Translations under genes and position numbers: made by a program | NCBI RefSeq assembly: GCF_003432385.1 | Contig: NZ_CP031841.1 | Coordinates: 4,197,549-4,261,548, forward strand | DNA from: Breoghania sp. L-A4 | GTDB taxonomy: Bacteria > Pseudomonadota > Alphaproteobacteria > Rhizobiales > Stappiaceae | Direction: 5' to 3' | Length of the DNA stretch: 64,000 bases | In this document: positions 1-9,882 of the stretch, piece by piece | Layout: every line of letters starts with the position of its first letter | Position numbering within the stretch: position 1 is the first letter of the stretch | The notes under the pieces: generated by a model | Told to the model about the DNA's origin: nothing | Seen by the model: the letters and a program-made list of their open reading frames with translations, nothing else | The model's database searches: none

Positions 1-1365
1 TTCGATGCTGGTGGCCTCGGCTTTTCCCTGATTCAGGAAGGCTTCCAGCGCATCGTGTTTGGCGATCGCAGCGTCGACGAGCGGATCGGACCCGCTCCGG
101 TACGCGCCCAGCCTGATCAATTCCTCCATATCGGCGTAGGCGGACATCAGCCGCCTCGCCTGAAGAATCAACTCTCGGGCATGTTCCGGTACACAGCCAG
201 GCATTGTACGCGAAACTGATTTCAAAACATTAATGGCCGGGAAGCGGCCGCGCTCGGCGATGGCGCGCTCCATCACGATGTGGCCGTCGAGAATGCCGCG
301 CACCGCATCCGCCACCGGCTCGTTGTGGTTGTCGCCTTCCACCAGAACCGTAAACAACGCCGAGATCGTTCCGCTTCCGGCGGGACCGGGGCCCGCGCGC
401 TCCAGAAGCCGCGGCAGTTCCGTGAACACCGTGGGCGTATACCCCTTCGAGGTCGGCGGCTCGCCGGCGGCCAGACCGATCTCGCGCTGCGCCATGGCGA
501 AGCGGGTCACGGAATCCATCATGCACAAGACGCTGGAGCCTTCATCACGGAAGAACTCCGAGACCGCCAGCGTCAGATAGGCGGCCTGGCGGCGCATCAG
601 CGCGCTTTCGTCCGACGTTGCGACGATCACCACCGCGCGCGCAAGGCCCTCATCGCCCAGATCGTCCTGAATGAACTCCTGCACCTCGCGGCCGCGCTCG
701 CCGATCAGTCCGATCACCGTCACGTCGGCGGAGGTGTTGCGCGCCAGCATCGACAGCAGCACCGACTTTCCGACGCCCGAGCCCGCGAAAATGCCCATCC
801 GCTGCCCCTGGCAGCAGGTGGCGAAGGTGTTGAGCGCGCGCACCCCGAGATCGATCGGCCCGCCGACGCGCATGCGCTCGCCCGGCGCCGGCGGCTTGCG
901 CCGCAGCGCCCGCGCTTCCAGCCCGCGCGGAAGTTCGCCCTTGCCGTCGATCGGTTCACCCATGGCGTTGATGACCCGGCCGAGCCAGGCCTGCGACGGC
1001 CGCACGGAACTGTCGCGCTCGGCGAGCACCGCCCGGCAGCCCATGCGCACGCCCTCCATGCCGGAAAACGGCAGGCACAGCGCGCGTTCGTCACGGAAGC
1101 CGACCACCTCGGCGAGAACGTTGTCGAGCGCCCCGTCGCTTTCGATGGAAAGGCGCGCGCCGACGCTCATCTCGTGCACCGGACCGGCGACTTCGACGAG
1201 CAATCCCTGCACGCCCACGACCCGCCCGTAGATTTCCACCGGGTCCAGTGATTCGATTTCGTTAATTAGGGTGCGCAATTCCGCCATCCCGTTAATCATT
1301 TCGCCGATGGTAACCGATCGTTTACACATCTGGTTAATCATATTCTCGAGGCTATGGTGGAACAT
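1..1365 (-). CDS. fliI: Flagellum-specific ATP synthase FliI (C-terminus cut by window edge)
   Basis: This is the ATPase of the flagellar type III export apparatus, which works at the cytoplasmic base of the export gate. Reading the minus strand gives a family-typical N-terminus ([17 protein letters not shown]), the Walker A region [16 protein letters not shown], the segment [15 protein letters not shown] and the Walker B region [19 protein letters not shown]. The gene runs off the left edge before its stop codon. Start choice is uncertain: in-frame ATGs end at 1365, 1341, 1299 and 1287. The one at 1365 has GAAAGG just upstream and an in-frame TGA immediately before it, but family alignment favours a start near 1299. 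It is divergent from ctrA, which fits CtrA control of flagellar genes known in alphaproteobacteria. Confidence 0.93.
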   Translation of the reverse strand, partial: MFHHSLENMINQMCKRSVTIGEMINGMAELRTLINEIESLDPVEIYGRVVGVQGLLVEVAGPVHEMSVGARLSIESDGALDNVLAEVVGFRDERALCLPFSGMEGVRMGCRAVLAERDSSVRPSQAWLGRVINAMGEPIDGKGELPRGLEARALRRKPPAPGERMRVGGPIDLGVRALNTFATCCQGQRMGIFAGSGVGKSVLLSMLARNTSADVTVIGLIGERGREVQEFIQDDLGDEGLARAVVIVATSDESALMRRQAAYLTLAVSEFFRDEGSSVLCMMDSVTRFAMAQREIGLAAGEPPTSKGYTPTVFTELPRLLERAGPGPAGSGTISALFTVLVEGDNHNEPVADAVRGILDGHIVMERAIAERGRFPAINVLKSVSRTMPGCVPEHARELILQARRLMSAYADMEELIRLGAYRSGSDPLVDAAIAKHDALEAFLNQGKAEATSIE

Positions 1366-1647
1366 GAGCCTTTCGGGTCAATGCAATCGAAGGTACGAGT
1401 CAAAAAGGCAACTTACGTCGGAACGCTCATGTTATTTCTGACCAACCGGAACGCGGTTTTCATCGGGGATTTCAACTAATTCGACGAAAATCCACAGACT
1501 CGACCTTAAATTGCTTGCGGTAGTGAATCAGTTTTTGTTAACCATTGTGTCGAAAGTTCGATCCGCGGTTAACAGCAGTCATTCGCCGCGATCGCTGACC
1601 TTACTGAGGTGCGATTTGCCCAGAATAGGCAAGACGAGGAATTTGGC
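1366..1647 (+). promoter_or_regulatory. fliI/ctrA divergent intergenic region with GAnTC sites
   Basis: This AT-richer spacer separates the divergent fliI and ctrA genes. It contains two GAnTC motifs (GAGTC at 1397-1401 and GACTC at 1497-1501), the target of the CcrM cell-cycle methyltransferase. It also has TTAA half-sites within GTTAACCAT (1537-1545) and GGTTAAC (1567-1573), resembling CtrA half-sites. No full TTAA-N7-TTAA box was seen. In Caulobacter the ctrA promoter is both methylation-sensitive and autoregulated; similar control here is inference. Confidence 0.45.
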
Positions 1648-2343
1648 ATGCGGGTACTGCTGATTGAGGACGATAGCGCCACGGCGCAGAGCATCGAATT
1701 GATGCTCAAGTCCGAGAATTTTAACGTTTATACGACTGACCTTGGCGAGGAAGGCATCGACCTCGGTAAGTTGTATGACTATGACATCATCCTGCTGGAT
1801 CTGAACCTGCCGGACGTCTCGGGATACGAGGTGCTGCGCACCTTGCGGGTCTCGAAGGTCAAGACGCCTATCCTGATCCTCTCCGGCCTCGCCGGCATCG
1901 AGGACAAGGTGCGCGGGCTCGGTTTCGGTGCGGACGACTACATGACCAAGCCGTTCCACAAGGACGAGCTGGTCGCCCGCATCCACGCGATCGTACGCCG
2001 CTCCAAGGGCCACGCCCAGTCGGTCATCACGACCGGCGACCTGACGGTCAATCTCGACACCAAGACGGTCGAGGTCAGCAGCCAGCGCGTGCATCTGACG
2101 GGCAAGGAATACCAGATGCTGGAGCTTCTGTCCCTGCGCAAGGGCACGACGCTCACCAAGGAGATGTTCCTCAATCATCTCTACGGCGGCATGGACGAGC
2201 CGGAACTGAAGATCATCGACGTGTTCATCTGCAAGCTTCGCAAGAAGCTGGCGGCCGCGACAGCCGGCAAGAACTACATCGAGACCGTCTGGGGACGCGG
2301 CTACGTGCTGCGCGAACCGGAAGAGGAAAAGGTCGCCTCCTAG
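1648..2343 (+). CDS. ctrA: Cell-cycle response regulator CtrA
   Basis: CtrA is the master cell-cycle and motility regulator of alphaproteobacteria. It is an OmpR-family receiver plus winged-helix protein, phosphorylated through CckA and ChpT. The chosen ATG gives MRVLLIEDD and exactly 231 residues, the usual CtrA length. The receiver has the acidic pocket EDD, the phospho-acceptor in [14 protein letters not shown] (Asp51) and the Lys in [10 protein letters not shown]. The DNA-binding half ends in [12 protein letters not shown] and [13 protein letters not shown]. An in-frame upstream ATG at 1609 would add 13 residues but does not fit the family. It is divergent from fliI and followed by a strong terminator. 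The presence of chpT 6 kb away supports the assignment. Confidence 0.97.
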   Translation: MRVLLIEDDSATAQSIELMLKSENFNVYTTDLGEEGIDLGKLYDYDIILLDLNLPDVSGYEVLRTLRVSKVKTPILILSGLAGIEDKVRGLGFGADDYMTKPFHKDELVARIHAIVRRSKGHAQSVITTGDLTVNLDTKTVEVSSQRVHLTGKEYQMLELLSLRKGTTLTKEMFLNHLYGGMDEPELKIIDVFICKLRKKLAAATAGKNYIETVWGRGYVLREPEEEKVAS

Positions 2344-2441
2344 GACCGGCTTGTTTCGGACGGACCCACCCGCGGTCCGCATCCAGATTGGCCAGGCGTC
2401 TTCCCACGGGAGCGGCTCAGAATCCCGAGATACCGGATAAA

Positions 2442-2474
2442 GGGGCCCATGCCGTCGCAGGCATGGGCCCCTTT
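2442..2474 (+). terminator. Rho-independent terminator of ctrA
   Basis: A perfect 12-bp stem (GGGGCCCATGCC / GGCATGGGCCCC) with a six-base loop is followed by TTT. It lies about 100 bases after the ctrA stop. The rest of 2344-2635 shows no convincing gene; the open frames there are GC-rich noise. Confidence 0.85.
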
Positions 2475-2635
2475 CTGTTGCGCGCACGGCGTGCCGCGCC
2501 CGTCCCGCGTGCGGACAGCAATGAATGGTATCCCCGCGCGCCCGCGCATGGCGCCCATGCACCAGCCGGGGAAGCCGATGTCCAGGGTAAGCGGCAACGG
2601 GCATCGCGGGGCTGCATTTGAACCGCTTGCGAAAC

Positions 2636-2674
2636 AAAAAAGGGAGCGTGACGGCTGGCCACGCTCCCTTTTTA
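2636..2674. terminator. Bidirectional terminator between ctrA and cheR
   Basis: The stem AAAAAAGGGAGCGTG / CACGCTCCCTTTTT with a nine-base loop has A and T tracts on both sides, so it can end transcription from either strand. Its main role is probably to end the minus-strand che operon just after the cheR stop. Confidence 0.85.
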
Positions 2675-2696
2675 TCGATTGTCTGTCCGTGATCGC

Positions 2697-3584
2697 TCAG
2701 CGCGCCAGGCGCGACAGCCCGCCGCTAACCGCGGCTTTCGGCATGCTTGCGCCGGAAGCGGCGCTCCCCGCCACCGGGCGTAGCTGGTAGAGCCCGCGCA
2801 GGGTCGGCACCGGCTGGAACTGGTCCGACAGCCCGACCACGGTTTCCGCCGCCCCCAAGGCCAGATAGCCGTCGGCGGGCAGGATCTTCGCCGCCCGCGT
2901 CAACACGTCGGACTTCGCCGCCTGGTCGAAATAGATCAGCACGTTGCGGCAGAAGATGATGTCGAACTCGCCCAGCGTGGAGAAATTCTCCAGCAGGTTG
3001 AGCTGGCGCCACTGCACCATGCCGCGGATCTCGGGGTTCACCTGCCAGACGTCGCCGGTCTGGCTGAAATATTTCAAGAGCAGCTGGATCGGCAGCCCGC
3101 GCTGCACCTCGAACTGGCTGTAGATGCCGGTCTTGGCCTTCTCCAGCACCTCGTTCGACAAGTCCGTGCCGATGATCTCGAACCGCCAGCCGGGCATCTT
3201 CGCGGCGGCTTCCTTCAGGCACATGGCCAGCGAATAGGGCTCCTGCCCCGTCGAGGCGGCCGCGCACCAGATGCGAAGGCGCTTCTTCATCGCCCGCTTT
3301 TCGATCAGCGCCGGCAGCATCACGTTCGTGAAATTGTCGAAGGGCGTCTTGTCACGGAAGAAGAACGACTCGTTCGTCGTCATCGCCTCGACGACATCCG
3401 TCTCCAGCGCCCGCGCCGTGCCGGTCCTGAGCTTCTGGATCAGGACGCTGAGCGACTCCAGGCCGGTCTTGCGCGCGATCGGCATCAGCCGGCTCTCGAC
3501 GAGATACTGCTTCTCGCTGCTCAGCACGAGGCCCGAGCGCGTCTTCAGGAATCCTTTGAGATACTCGAACTCGGCGGGGGTCAA
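2697..3584 (-). CDS. cheR: Chemotaxis protein methyltransferase CheR
   Basis: CheR methylates glutamates of chemoreceptors using S-adenosylmethionine and acts with CheB in sensory adaptation. The 295-residue protein has the N-terminal helical domain, then TTNESFFFRDKTPFDNF, the SAM-binding loop AAASTGQEPYSLAM, and FCRNVLIYFD, all diagnostic of the family. It overlaps the end of cheB by 4 bases, so the two are probably translationally coupled. It is the last gene of the minus-strand operon cheA-cheW-cheY-cheB-cheR and is followed by the bidirectional terminator. A low-complexity Ala/Ser-rich tail (about the last 25 residues) lies beyond the catalytic domain. Confidence 0.96.
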   Translation of the reverse strand: MTPAEFEYLKGFLKTRSGLVLSSEKQYLVESRLMPIARKTGLESLSVLIQKLRTGTARALETDVVEAMTTNESFFFRDKTPFDNFTNVMLPALIEKRAMKKRLRIWCAAASTGQEPYSLAMCLKEAAAKMPGWRFEIIGTDLSNEVLEKAKTGIYSQFEVQRGLPIQLLLKYFSQTGDVWQVNPEIRGMVQWRQLNLLENFSTLGEFDIIFCRNVLIYFDQAAKSDVLTRAAKILPADGYLALGAAETVVGLSDQFQPVPTLRGLYQLRPVAGSAASGASMPKAAVSGGLSRLAR

Positions 3585-4756
3585 CGGCGACCTCCAAGAA
3601 TGCGTGTGATCTTCGGTCCGATTTCAGACAGCGCAAGCACGTCGGAACACTGGCCGGTATGCGCGGCCGCGCCCGGCATGCCCCACACGACACTGCTCTT
3701 CTCGTCCTGCGCGATGATGCTGCCGCCGCTCGCGGCGATGGCGCGCGCGCCATTGGCGCCGTCCGACCCCATGCCGGTCAGCACGATCGCCAGGGTCGCC
3801 GACCCATAGGCCTTGGCCACACTGTCAAACAGCGGATCGACGGCGGGCCTGCAGAAATTCACCGGAGGATCCTCGTTCAGGCGCGCCACGACACCCGCCG
3901 CGGTCTTCTCGACGACCATGTGCTTGCCGCCGGGCGCCACATAAATGTGGCCGGGCTTCAGCAACACGCCGTCGGTCGCTTCCGCCGCCGGGCACATTGC
4001 CGCCTTGGATATGTGTTCGGCCAGAATGGCCGTGAATGTGGGCGGCATATGCTGGGTCACCAGCACCGGCACCTCACGCAGGCTCGAGCCGATATCGCGA
4101 AACAGCGCCTGCAGCGCCTGCGGGCCGCCGGTCGAGCTGCCAATGGCGAGTACGCGCGGCTTCACCGAGGCGTAGGGACGCAGCGTGAACGTTGCCGTAT
4201 GGCCAGTGGGCCGCGTTGCGGCGCGCGCGGCGGCCGGGGCGGCGGCTGCACCTGCCGCGGTTTCCGCGCGCATCGGCCGGCGGATGCCGGCGGCGCGGTC
4301 ACGCTTGCGCATGCCCAGCGACTTGACCTTGTCGATAAGGTCCCGGCGGAAATCGACCGAGGTGGTGACGTTGGCGGAGGATTCGGGTTTCGGGACGTAT
4401 TCCTGGGCGCCGAGCGACAGCGCCTTCAAACTGATCTCGGCGTTGCGCCGGGTCAGCGTCGACGCCATCACCACGACCAGATCGCGCCTCTTGGCGAGCA
4501 TCAACGGCAGGGCCGTCATGCCATCCATGACCGGCATCTCGATATCCAGCACCACCACATCGGGATTGCTGCGCTCGATGTCATCGACCGCGAGCTGGCC
4601 GTTGCGATGAGTCGCGACCACGGCAAGCGCCGGATCGGCGTCGATCCAGCGCCCGATGAGACCGCGGATGACGACGGAATCGTCAACGACCATTACGCGA
4701 ACGGGATCAGTGACCGTTGCGGCTCCGTGGGAAGCCGGCTGGGAAGCGAGTGTCAT
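3581..4756 (-). CDS. cheB: Chemotaxis response regulator protein-glutamate methylesterase CheB
   Basis: CheB removes methyl groups from chemoreceptors when its receiver is phosphorylated by CheA. The 391-residue protein has an N-terminal receiver (VMVVDDSVVIR, phospho-acceptor in VVVLDIEMPVMDG, Lys in EYVPKPES), an Ala/Arg-rich linker (about residues 150-190) and the esterase domain. The catalytic triad is visible as Ser in AIGSSTGGPQAL, His in VTQHMPPTF and Asp in GMGSDGANG. It lies 25 bases after cheY and overlaps cheR by 4 bases. The start gives about 20 residues before the receiver; a later start is possible. Confidence 0.96.
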   Translation of the reverse strand: MTLASQPASHGAATVTDPVRVMVVDDSVVIRGLIGRWIDADPALAVVATHRNGQLAVDDIERSNPDVVVLDIEMPVMDGMTALPLMLAKRRDLVVVMASTLTRRNAEISLKALSLGAQEYVPKPESSANVTTSVDFRRDLIDKVKSLGMRKRDRAAGIRRPMRAETAAGAAAAPAAARAATRPTGHTATFTLRPYASVKPRVLAIGSSTGGPQALQALFRDIGSSLREVPVLVTQHMPPTFTAILAEHISKAAMCPAAEATDGVLLKPGHIYVAPGGKHMVVEKTAAGVVARLNEDPPVNFCRPAVDPLFDSVAKAYGSATLAIVLTGMGSDGANGARAIAASGGSIIAQDEKSSVVWGMPGAAAHTGQCSDVLALSEIGPKITRILGGRR

Positions 4757-4781
4757 GATGTGCGCCGATCATATTTATTTT

Positions 4782-5147
4782 TTAAAGCAGGCCGACTTCT
4801 TGGAATTTCGCCTCGACGATCTCGCGGTCGAACGGCTTCATGATGTATTCGTTCGCGCCCGCGCGAATGGCCTTGGCAATATGGGCGACATCATTTTCCG
4901 TGGTGCAAAAGACGACGGTCGGCTTCTCGCCGCCCTCTTCCTGACGCAGGTTCGTGAGGAATTCCATCCCGTCCATGACCGGCATGTTCCAGTCGAGCAG
5001 GATCGCGTCGGGCATGGCGGCTCGACAGATGTCGAGGGCTTCCTTGCCGTCTTCGGCTTCCGAAATAGTGAATTCCAGATCTTCGAGAATCCGGCGCGCC
5101 ACCTTTCGGATGACGCTTGAATCATCGACCACCAAACACGTTTTCAT
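4782..5147 (-). CDS. cheY: Chemotaxis response regulator CheY
   Basis: This is a stand-alone receiver of 121 residues that carries the CheA signal to the flagellar motor switch. It has the acidic pair in LVVDDSSVIRK, the phospho-acceptor in ILLDWNMPVMDG, Thr in FCTTEND and the conserved Lys in EYIMKPFDRE. The chosen ATG gives MKTCLVVDDSS and is preceded by a good GGAGAG ribosome site. An upstream in-frame start at 5186 would add 13 non-family residues. It sits between cheW (38 bases upstream) and cheB in the operon. Confidence 0.95.
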   Translation of the reverse strand: MKTCLVVDDSSVIRKVARRILEDLEFTISEAEDGKEALDICRAAMPDAILLDWNMPVMDGMEFLTNLRQEEGGEKPTVVFCTTENDVAHIAKAIRAGANEYIMKPFDREIVEAKFQEVGLL

Positions 5148-5185
5148 CGCACTCTCCTGGACCCCAATGATGCGGGGATCAAACA

Positions 5186-5677
5186 TTAGGCAGCCAAAGG
5201 CTCGCTCATCATTGCGCCAAGGAGGCGAGCGACGTCGAGGATAACCATGAGCTGGCCGTCAAGGCGGTGGACACCGGCGGAAATCTCGGCCCACCGCTGG
5301 TCGAGGTTCGTCGGGTTCGGCTCGCGTGAACTCTCCGGAAGATTGAGCACCTCACCCACGGCGTCGATGACGAGGCCGTAGGATTCACCCTTGTACTCGA
5401 TGCCGACCGCCATCATCGTCTGGTCGCTTTCGAGCGGCTCCAGATGCAGGCGGCGGCGCATGGCGATCGCCGTGACGATGCGGCCGCGCAGGTTGAGAAC
5501 GCCCGCGACTTCCGGCGGCGACAGCGGCACCTTGGTGACGCTTTCAGGCGCGAACACGTCGTGCACCTGGTTGATCGGCAATCCGAAGAGCTGACCACCG
5601 ATGACCACGGTCACATATTGCGTCGTGCCGGTGGCGACATCGGCGTGGTTGATGTTGGCCCTGTCTTTCCCGCTCAT
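5186..5677 (-). CDS. cheW: Chemotaxis coupling protein CheW
   Basis: CheW is the adaptor that couples chemoreceptors to CheA at the membrane array. The 163-residue protein is a single CheW domain: QYVTVVIGGQLFGLPI, then GVLNLRGRIVTAIAMRRRL, the segment YGLVIDAVGEVL, and a C-terminal DGQLMVILDVARLL. It overlaps the cheA stop by 4 bases (ATGA-type junction), so translation is probably coupled. Length and motif order are normal for the family. Confidence 0.96.
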   Translation of the reverse strand: MSGKDRANINHADVATGTTQYVTVVIGGQLFGLPINQVHDVFAPESVTKVPLSPPEVAGVLNLRGRIVTAIAMRRRLHLEPLESDQTMMAVGIEYKGESYGLVIDAVGEVLNLPESSREPNPTNLDQRWAEISAGVHRLDGQLMVILDVARLLGAMMSEPLAA

Positions 5678-8393
5678 GCCGCAATCCTAACTTCGTTCGA
5701 AAACGCTTCCTTGATCGCCGCGATCAGGCCGGGCCGATCGAACTTGGCGACATAGTCATCAAAGCCGGCCTGGCGCCCGCGCTCGATCGACGCGGCGGTA
5801 ACCAGCGACGACAGGGCGAGAATGGGCATCTGGCGGTACCGCGGGTCGCGCCTGAGCGCCTCGCAGAATTCGAAGCCGTTGACGTCCGGCATCTCGATGT
5901 CGCTGACGACCACATCGAACTTGCGGCCGCTCTGCAGCAGTTCCACGGCGGCGCGCGCGCTGTCGCACACGGTCACGTCGTAGCCCGCCGCCTTGAGAAC
6001 CGGCGTCAGCATGTTGCGGAAGAACGCCGAGTCGTCGACGAACAACAGCTTCTTGGTGAGTGCGTCCTCCGCCATCTCCTTGCGGATGAACCAATCCTCG
6101 AAAGCCTGCGGCAGGTAGTGACCCAGATCGATGATCTCGGTGGCCCGCTCCTTGATGATCGCGGAGCCGAGAACGCCGGGGCTGTCGGATCCCACCTCGA
6201 TGTCGAGCTGGCATTCCACGATATCGACGATCTCGTCGACCACCAGGCCCATCGAACGGCCGCTGTCGGAGAACACCAGCATCGGCTGGGTGCCCTCGGT
6301 GCGGTGCGTGGAGCCCGCCTGGATGTAGACCAGCGGCATCAGCGCGCCGCGATACTGCACCAGGTCGCGGCCGTTGGAACGCTCGATGTCGTTGATATCG
6401 AACTCTTCCAGACGCGTGACCAGCGACAGCGGAACCGCCTTGGGCTCCTTCGAACCCGCGCGGAACAGCAGCATGGAGGTCACGTCGTGGTTGTTGACGA
6501 TCTTGCGCTTGGCGGCCGCTTCCGCCTCTTCCTCGCTCTGCTCAAGCAGGGCGGAGGATGCGTGGCTGGCCATCGCGCTGGCGACGCCGTTGGGATCGAT
6601 GATCATGATCACCGAGCCGTCGCCCAGAATGGTGTTGCCCGAGAACATGGCGATGTTGCGCAGCATCGTGGACATCGGCTTGACGACGATTTCCTCGGTG
6701 TGGAACACGCCGTCGACGACGACGCCGAAGGTCTGGTTGCCGACCTGCATGACGACGATGAAGCCGTTGTCGTGATCCAGGCTCTCGTCGACTTCCTTGG
6801 CGCTTTCCATGCCCAGGATGTGCGACAGATGGAGCAGCGGCAGAAGCTTGTCGCGCAGACGCAGCACCGGGGTATCCTTGATGCGCTCGATCCGGTGCTC
6901 GGAGTTGTTCTGCACGCGGACGAGTTCGACCACCGACAGCTGCGGAATGGCGAACCGGTCGCCGGAGCTTTCGACGATCAGCGTGGAGACGATGGCCAGC
7001 GTCAGCGGGATCTTGATCATGAAGGTGGTGCCCTTGCCGGGCACCGACTTCAGATCGACCGAACCGCCGATCATCTCGATGTTGTTGCGCACCACGTCCA
7101 TGCCGACGCCGCGGCCGGAAACGCTCGTCACCTTGGCGGCGGTGGAGAAGCCGGCGGCGAAGATCATCCGATGGATCTGCGCGTCGGTCATCTTCTCCAG
7201 TTCGGCTTCGGTGTGAAGGCCGCTGTCGATTGCCTTGCGCTTGATCGCGTCGACGTCGAGACCCCTGCCGTCATCCTTGATCTCGATGATGATGTGGCCG
7301 CCTTCATGGAAGGCGGAAAGGGTCACGGTGCCCTTTTCCGACTTGCCGGCGGCGATACGGCCCTCGGTCGTCTCAAGGCCATGGTCGGCGGAGTTGCGGA
7401 CCATGTGCGTGAGCGGATCCTTGATCAGCTCCAGCACCTGGCGGTCGAGTTCCGTTTCGGCGCCAACCATCACCAGGTCGATGTCTTTGTTGAGTTCCTG
7501 CGCCAGATCGCGCACCACGCGCGGCAGCTTCTGCCAGGCGTTGCCGATCGGCTGCATGCGCGTCTTCATGACGCCTTCCTGCAGTTCGGCCGTCACGTTG
7601 GACAGACGCTGCAGCGGCACCTTGAACTCGGAATCCTCGTGCCTGCGGACGATTTCCAGAAGCTGGTTGCGTGTCAGCACCAGCTCGGAGACCATCGTCA
7701 TCAGGTGTTCCAGCGTTTCCACGTTGACGCGGATCGACTGGTTGGAAACGGAGCCCTTCTTGTCGCCGGTCGCCTTGTCGCCAGCCGGCTTTGCGGCGGC
7801 TTCGGGCTCATCGTCGGCGGCTTCCAGCGCCGGAAGCTCGAGCGCCTTCGGCTTGGGTGCGGGAAGCTCGATCTCGACGGCCGTCTCGCGGAAGGCCCGC
7901 TCGAGCTCTTCCTCGGAGACCTCGCCAGGGCGCAGGCCGCGGTCGGGCTCGGCGGCGGCGGCCGGGGCAGCCTCCACCGGCGCCTCCGCAACGACCTCAT
8001 CCGCGGCCACGTTGAATGCGTTTTCGGACAGTTCCTCGAGCTGGGAGATAAGGTCCTGATCGGACCCGGCCGGCTCGTCGCCCTCGGCCTGTTCCAGATC
8101 GGCAAGAATTTCCTTGATCCGGTCGATGGATACGAGAATCAGCGACACGGCGTCCTGGGTAACCGGTGCACCGTCGCGGAACTTGCCCATCAGCGTCTCG
8201 CCGGCATGCGCCAGAGCTTCCAGACGGGCAAGCCGAGGAACCCGCAGGTTCCCTTGATCGTATGAACGAGACGGAAGATATTGTTGAGGATTGTCGCGTT
8301 GTTAGGTTCCTGTTCGAATTTCACGAGTTCCACGTCGACGACGTCAAGACTCTCGTTTGTTTCGGTCAGAAACTCCCGAAGTAGATCATCCAT
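5674..8393 (-). CDS. cheA: Chemotaxis histidine kinase CheA with C-terminal receiver (frameshift at 8226-8228)
   Basis: CheA phosphorylates CheY and CheB in response to receptors. The reconstructed protein is 906 residues. It has an Hpt domain with phospho-His in VHTIKGTCGF, an Ala/Glu-rich linker, a dimerisation helix region, the HATPase (MVRNSADHGLE, DDGRGLDVD, GRGVGMDVVRNNIEMIGG), CheW-like domain(s), and an added receiver at the C-terminus (LLFVDDSAFFRN, VVVSDIEMPDVNGFE, DYVAKFDRP). Translation from MDDLLREFLTE (RBS AGGGA) breaks in the Hpt domain, where GLP should continue RLEALAHAGETL. One C is missing from a CCC run (GGG at 8226-8228 on the plus strand). Both sides are otherwise intact, so a sequencing error is likely. 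Gene order and 4-base overlap with cheW mark it as head of the operon. Confidence 0.93.
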
Positions 8394-8547
8394 TCCCTGT
8401 GCCCACCCGCAACTGTTCGGCCAGTATTGCATCGCAGCGTGATGAAAGGGTCACAACGCGACATGTGAGCGGACTGCCCACGACCGAGAGTGTCGGAGGA
8501 ATAGGTTAAGATAGATTGAAGCTGGATCGGGCTCGAATTGCGTGAAA

Positions 8548-9192
8548 CTACCGACCGAGGACGGTTGAAATCACCACCGTCTCATCGGTTTTCACAAGCG
8601 TTACAGTCACCCCGCAGTCGCGCGCGAGCAACCCGGTATACGCGGGCTGCACCGCATGCGCATCGACACGCTCGACCTCCTCGTCGTTGAGCAGGTCCGG
8701 CACCGCCACGGGGATGCGCGCGTTGAGGCCCTTCGCCGTCAGCCGGAACAGCGGCTTCTCGCCGCCTTCCTCAAGCTCCACCTTGATGGAGCCGCCGCGC
8801 GGCACGCACTGATTGGCGATCAGCACGAGATTCATCAACAGCTTGACCTGGTTCTTGGCCATCAGCAGACGCGGCACAACCCATTCCAGGTCCGCCTTTT
8901 CGCCCGCCATGTAGCCTTCGGTCACCGACTGCGCGTCGCCGAGATCGATTTCCGCGCCCACCGAACCGGCCGCGCCGAACGCCAGCCGGGCGAACTGCAG
9001 CTTGGCGGACGCCTGTCGCGCGCTCTTGCGGATGAGGTCCATGGCGAACTCGCGCATGTCCTCGTTGCCTTCCTCGTCAAGCACTTCCAGCCCGTTTGTG
9101 ATGGCGCCCACCGGCGAGATGATGTCGTGGCAGACGCGGCTGGCAACCAGCGCAGCAAGGTCGAGAGGCGACAGATCGAATGGCTTGGTCAT
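8548..9192 (-). CDS. chpT: Histidine phosphotransferase ChpT
   Basis: ChpT relays phosphate from CckA to CtrA and CpdR in the alphaproteobacterial cell cycle. The 214-residue protein has the family-typical DHp-like opening LAALVASRVCHDIISPVGA with the phosphorylatable His, then NGLEVL, and a degenerate kinase-like C-terminal domain (QVKLLMNLVLIANQCVPRGG) that lacks ATP-binding motifs. The ATG at 9192 (MTKPFDLSP) has GAGGA upstream and is preferred over starts at 9236 or 9285. It lies 154 bases upstream of cheA on the same strand, so the relay and the chemotaxis operon may be cotranscribed. Its presence near ctrA supports one cell-cycle and motility locus. Confidence 0.9.
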   Translation of the reverse strand: MTKPFDLSPLDLAALVASRVCHDIISPVGAITNGLEVLDEEGNEDMREFAMDLIRKSARQASAKLQFARLAFGAAGSVGAEIDLGDAQSVTEGYMAGEKADLEWVVPRLLMAKNQVKLLMNLVLIANQCVPRGGSIKVELEEGGEKPLFRLTAKGLNARIPVAVPDLLNDEEVERVDAHAVQPAYTGLLARDCGVTVTLVKTDETVVISTVLGR

Positions 9193-9304
9193 GAAATCCT
9201 CGGCAACCGTTGTCTGGTTGATTCGTGGCGGTGCCATGAGCGTTACACCTGCAGCCCCGCCGTGCCAAGACGAACAGCCACGCATTGCAGGGCGCTGAGC
9301 CTGT

Positions 9305-9882
9305 TCAACGGGCGCGCTCCGCCCAGACGCGCTCGGCCGCCGCCAGGTTCTGCTTGGCGGCCGACAGCCACAGGAACCGCTTGGAGGGTGAGAAGAAGAA
9401 ATACAGCCGCCGGCCGTAGATCAGCCAGATCGCCGGGTCGCCGTGGGTCGTGGCCCCGACGCCAGCACCAACGGGTCGTAGCCGCCAAATTGCGGCGCAT
9501 AGACCTCGGGCGCGGCCTCGAAGGCAGCCATATTGCCTTCATTGACGAAGCGCCACACCACGCCGGACCAGAAAAGCTCATATCGCCGCTCACCGCGCCG
9601 CGGCTTGCGGTCGACGAAATAGGCCACGGGATCGTAACCGAGCAGCGCCAGGCCGGTCATCGGGTCGACGAGAATATCGCGGGAGTTCGTCGGCAGTCTT
9701 GTGGCCGGTTCCGGCGCCGATTGCGGCGCGGCCGCGTCGGGCGTGGACAGATCGGGCGCGGCCGGCATCCCGCCATCGGACATTTGCCACGGAGAGCCGG
9801 CGGGATCCATGCTCTGCGCCCGCACCGCCCGCGGCCCGTTCGGACCCGCGATCGCCCCCAGCACCATTGCCGCAAGCACCAT
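9305..9882 (-). CDS. Exported YHS-domain protein (frameshift near 9454-9457)
   Basis: The reconstructed 192-residue protein has an N-terminal hydrophobic export signal ending near AVRAQSMDP, a Pro/Ala-rich spacer and a YHS-like domain: LALLGYDPVAYF, RYELFWSGVVWRFVNEGNMAAF and PEVYAPQFGGYDPLVLA. After that the frame is lost. It resumes one base later as GATTHGDPAIWLIYGRRLYF and ends FLWLSAAKQNLAAAERVWA. One G is missing from a GGGG run, seen as CCCC at 9454-9457 on the plus strand. YHS domains are often found with metal-handling proteins, but the function of this group is not established. The start is uncertain; an upstream GTG or TTG could extend the signal peptide. Confidence 0.72.

Noticed and set aside
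6118-8265. Long open frame (715 codons) on the plus strand opposite cheA
   Set aside because: It is the antisense of a clear CheA sequence; its composition (Asp/His/Gly rich) and lack of any family feature mark it as a GC-driven shadow.
5674-8393. cheA as a genuine pseudogene
   Set aside because: Both sides of the break are fully conserved and eleven similar one-base losses occur in unrelated genes; error is more likely.
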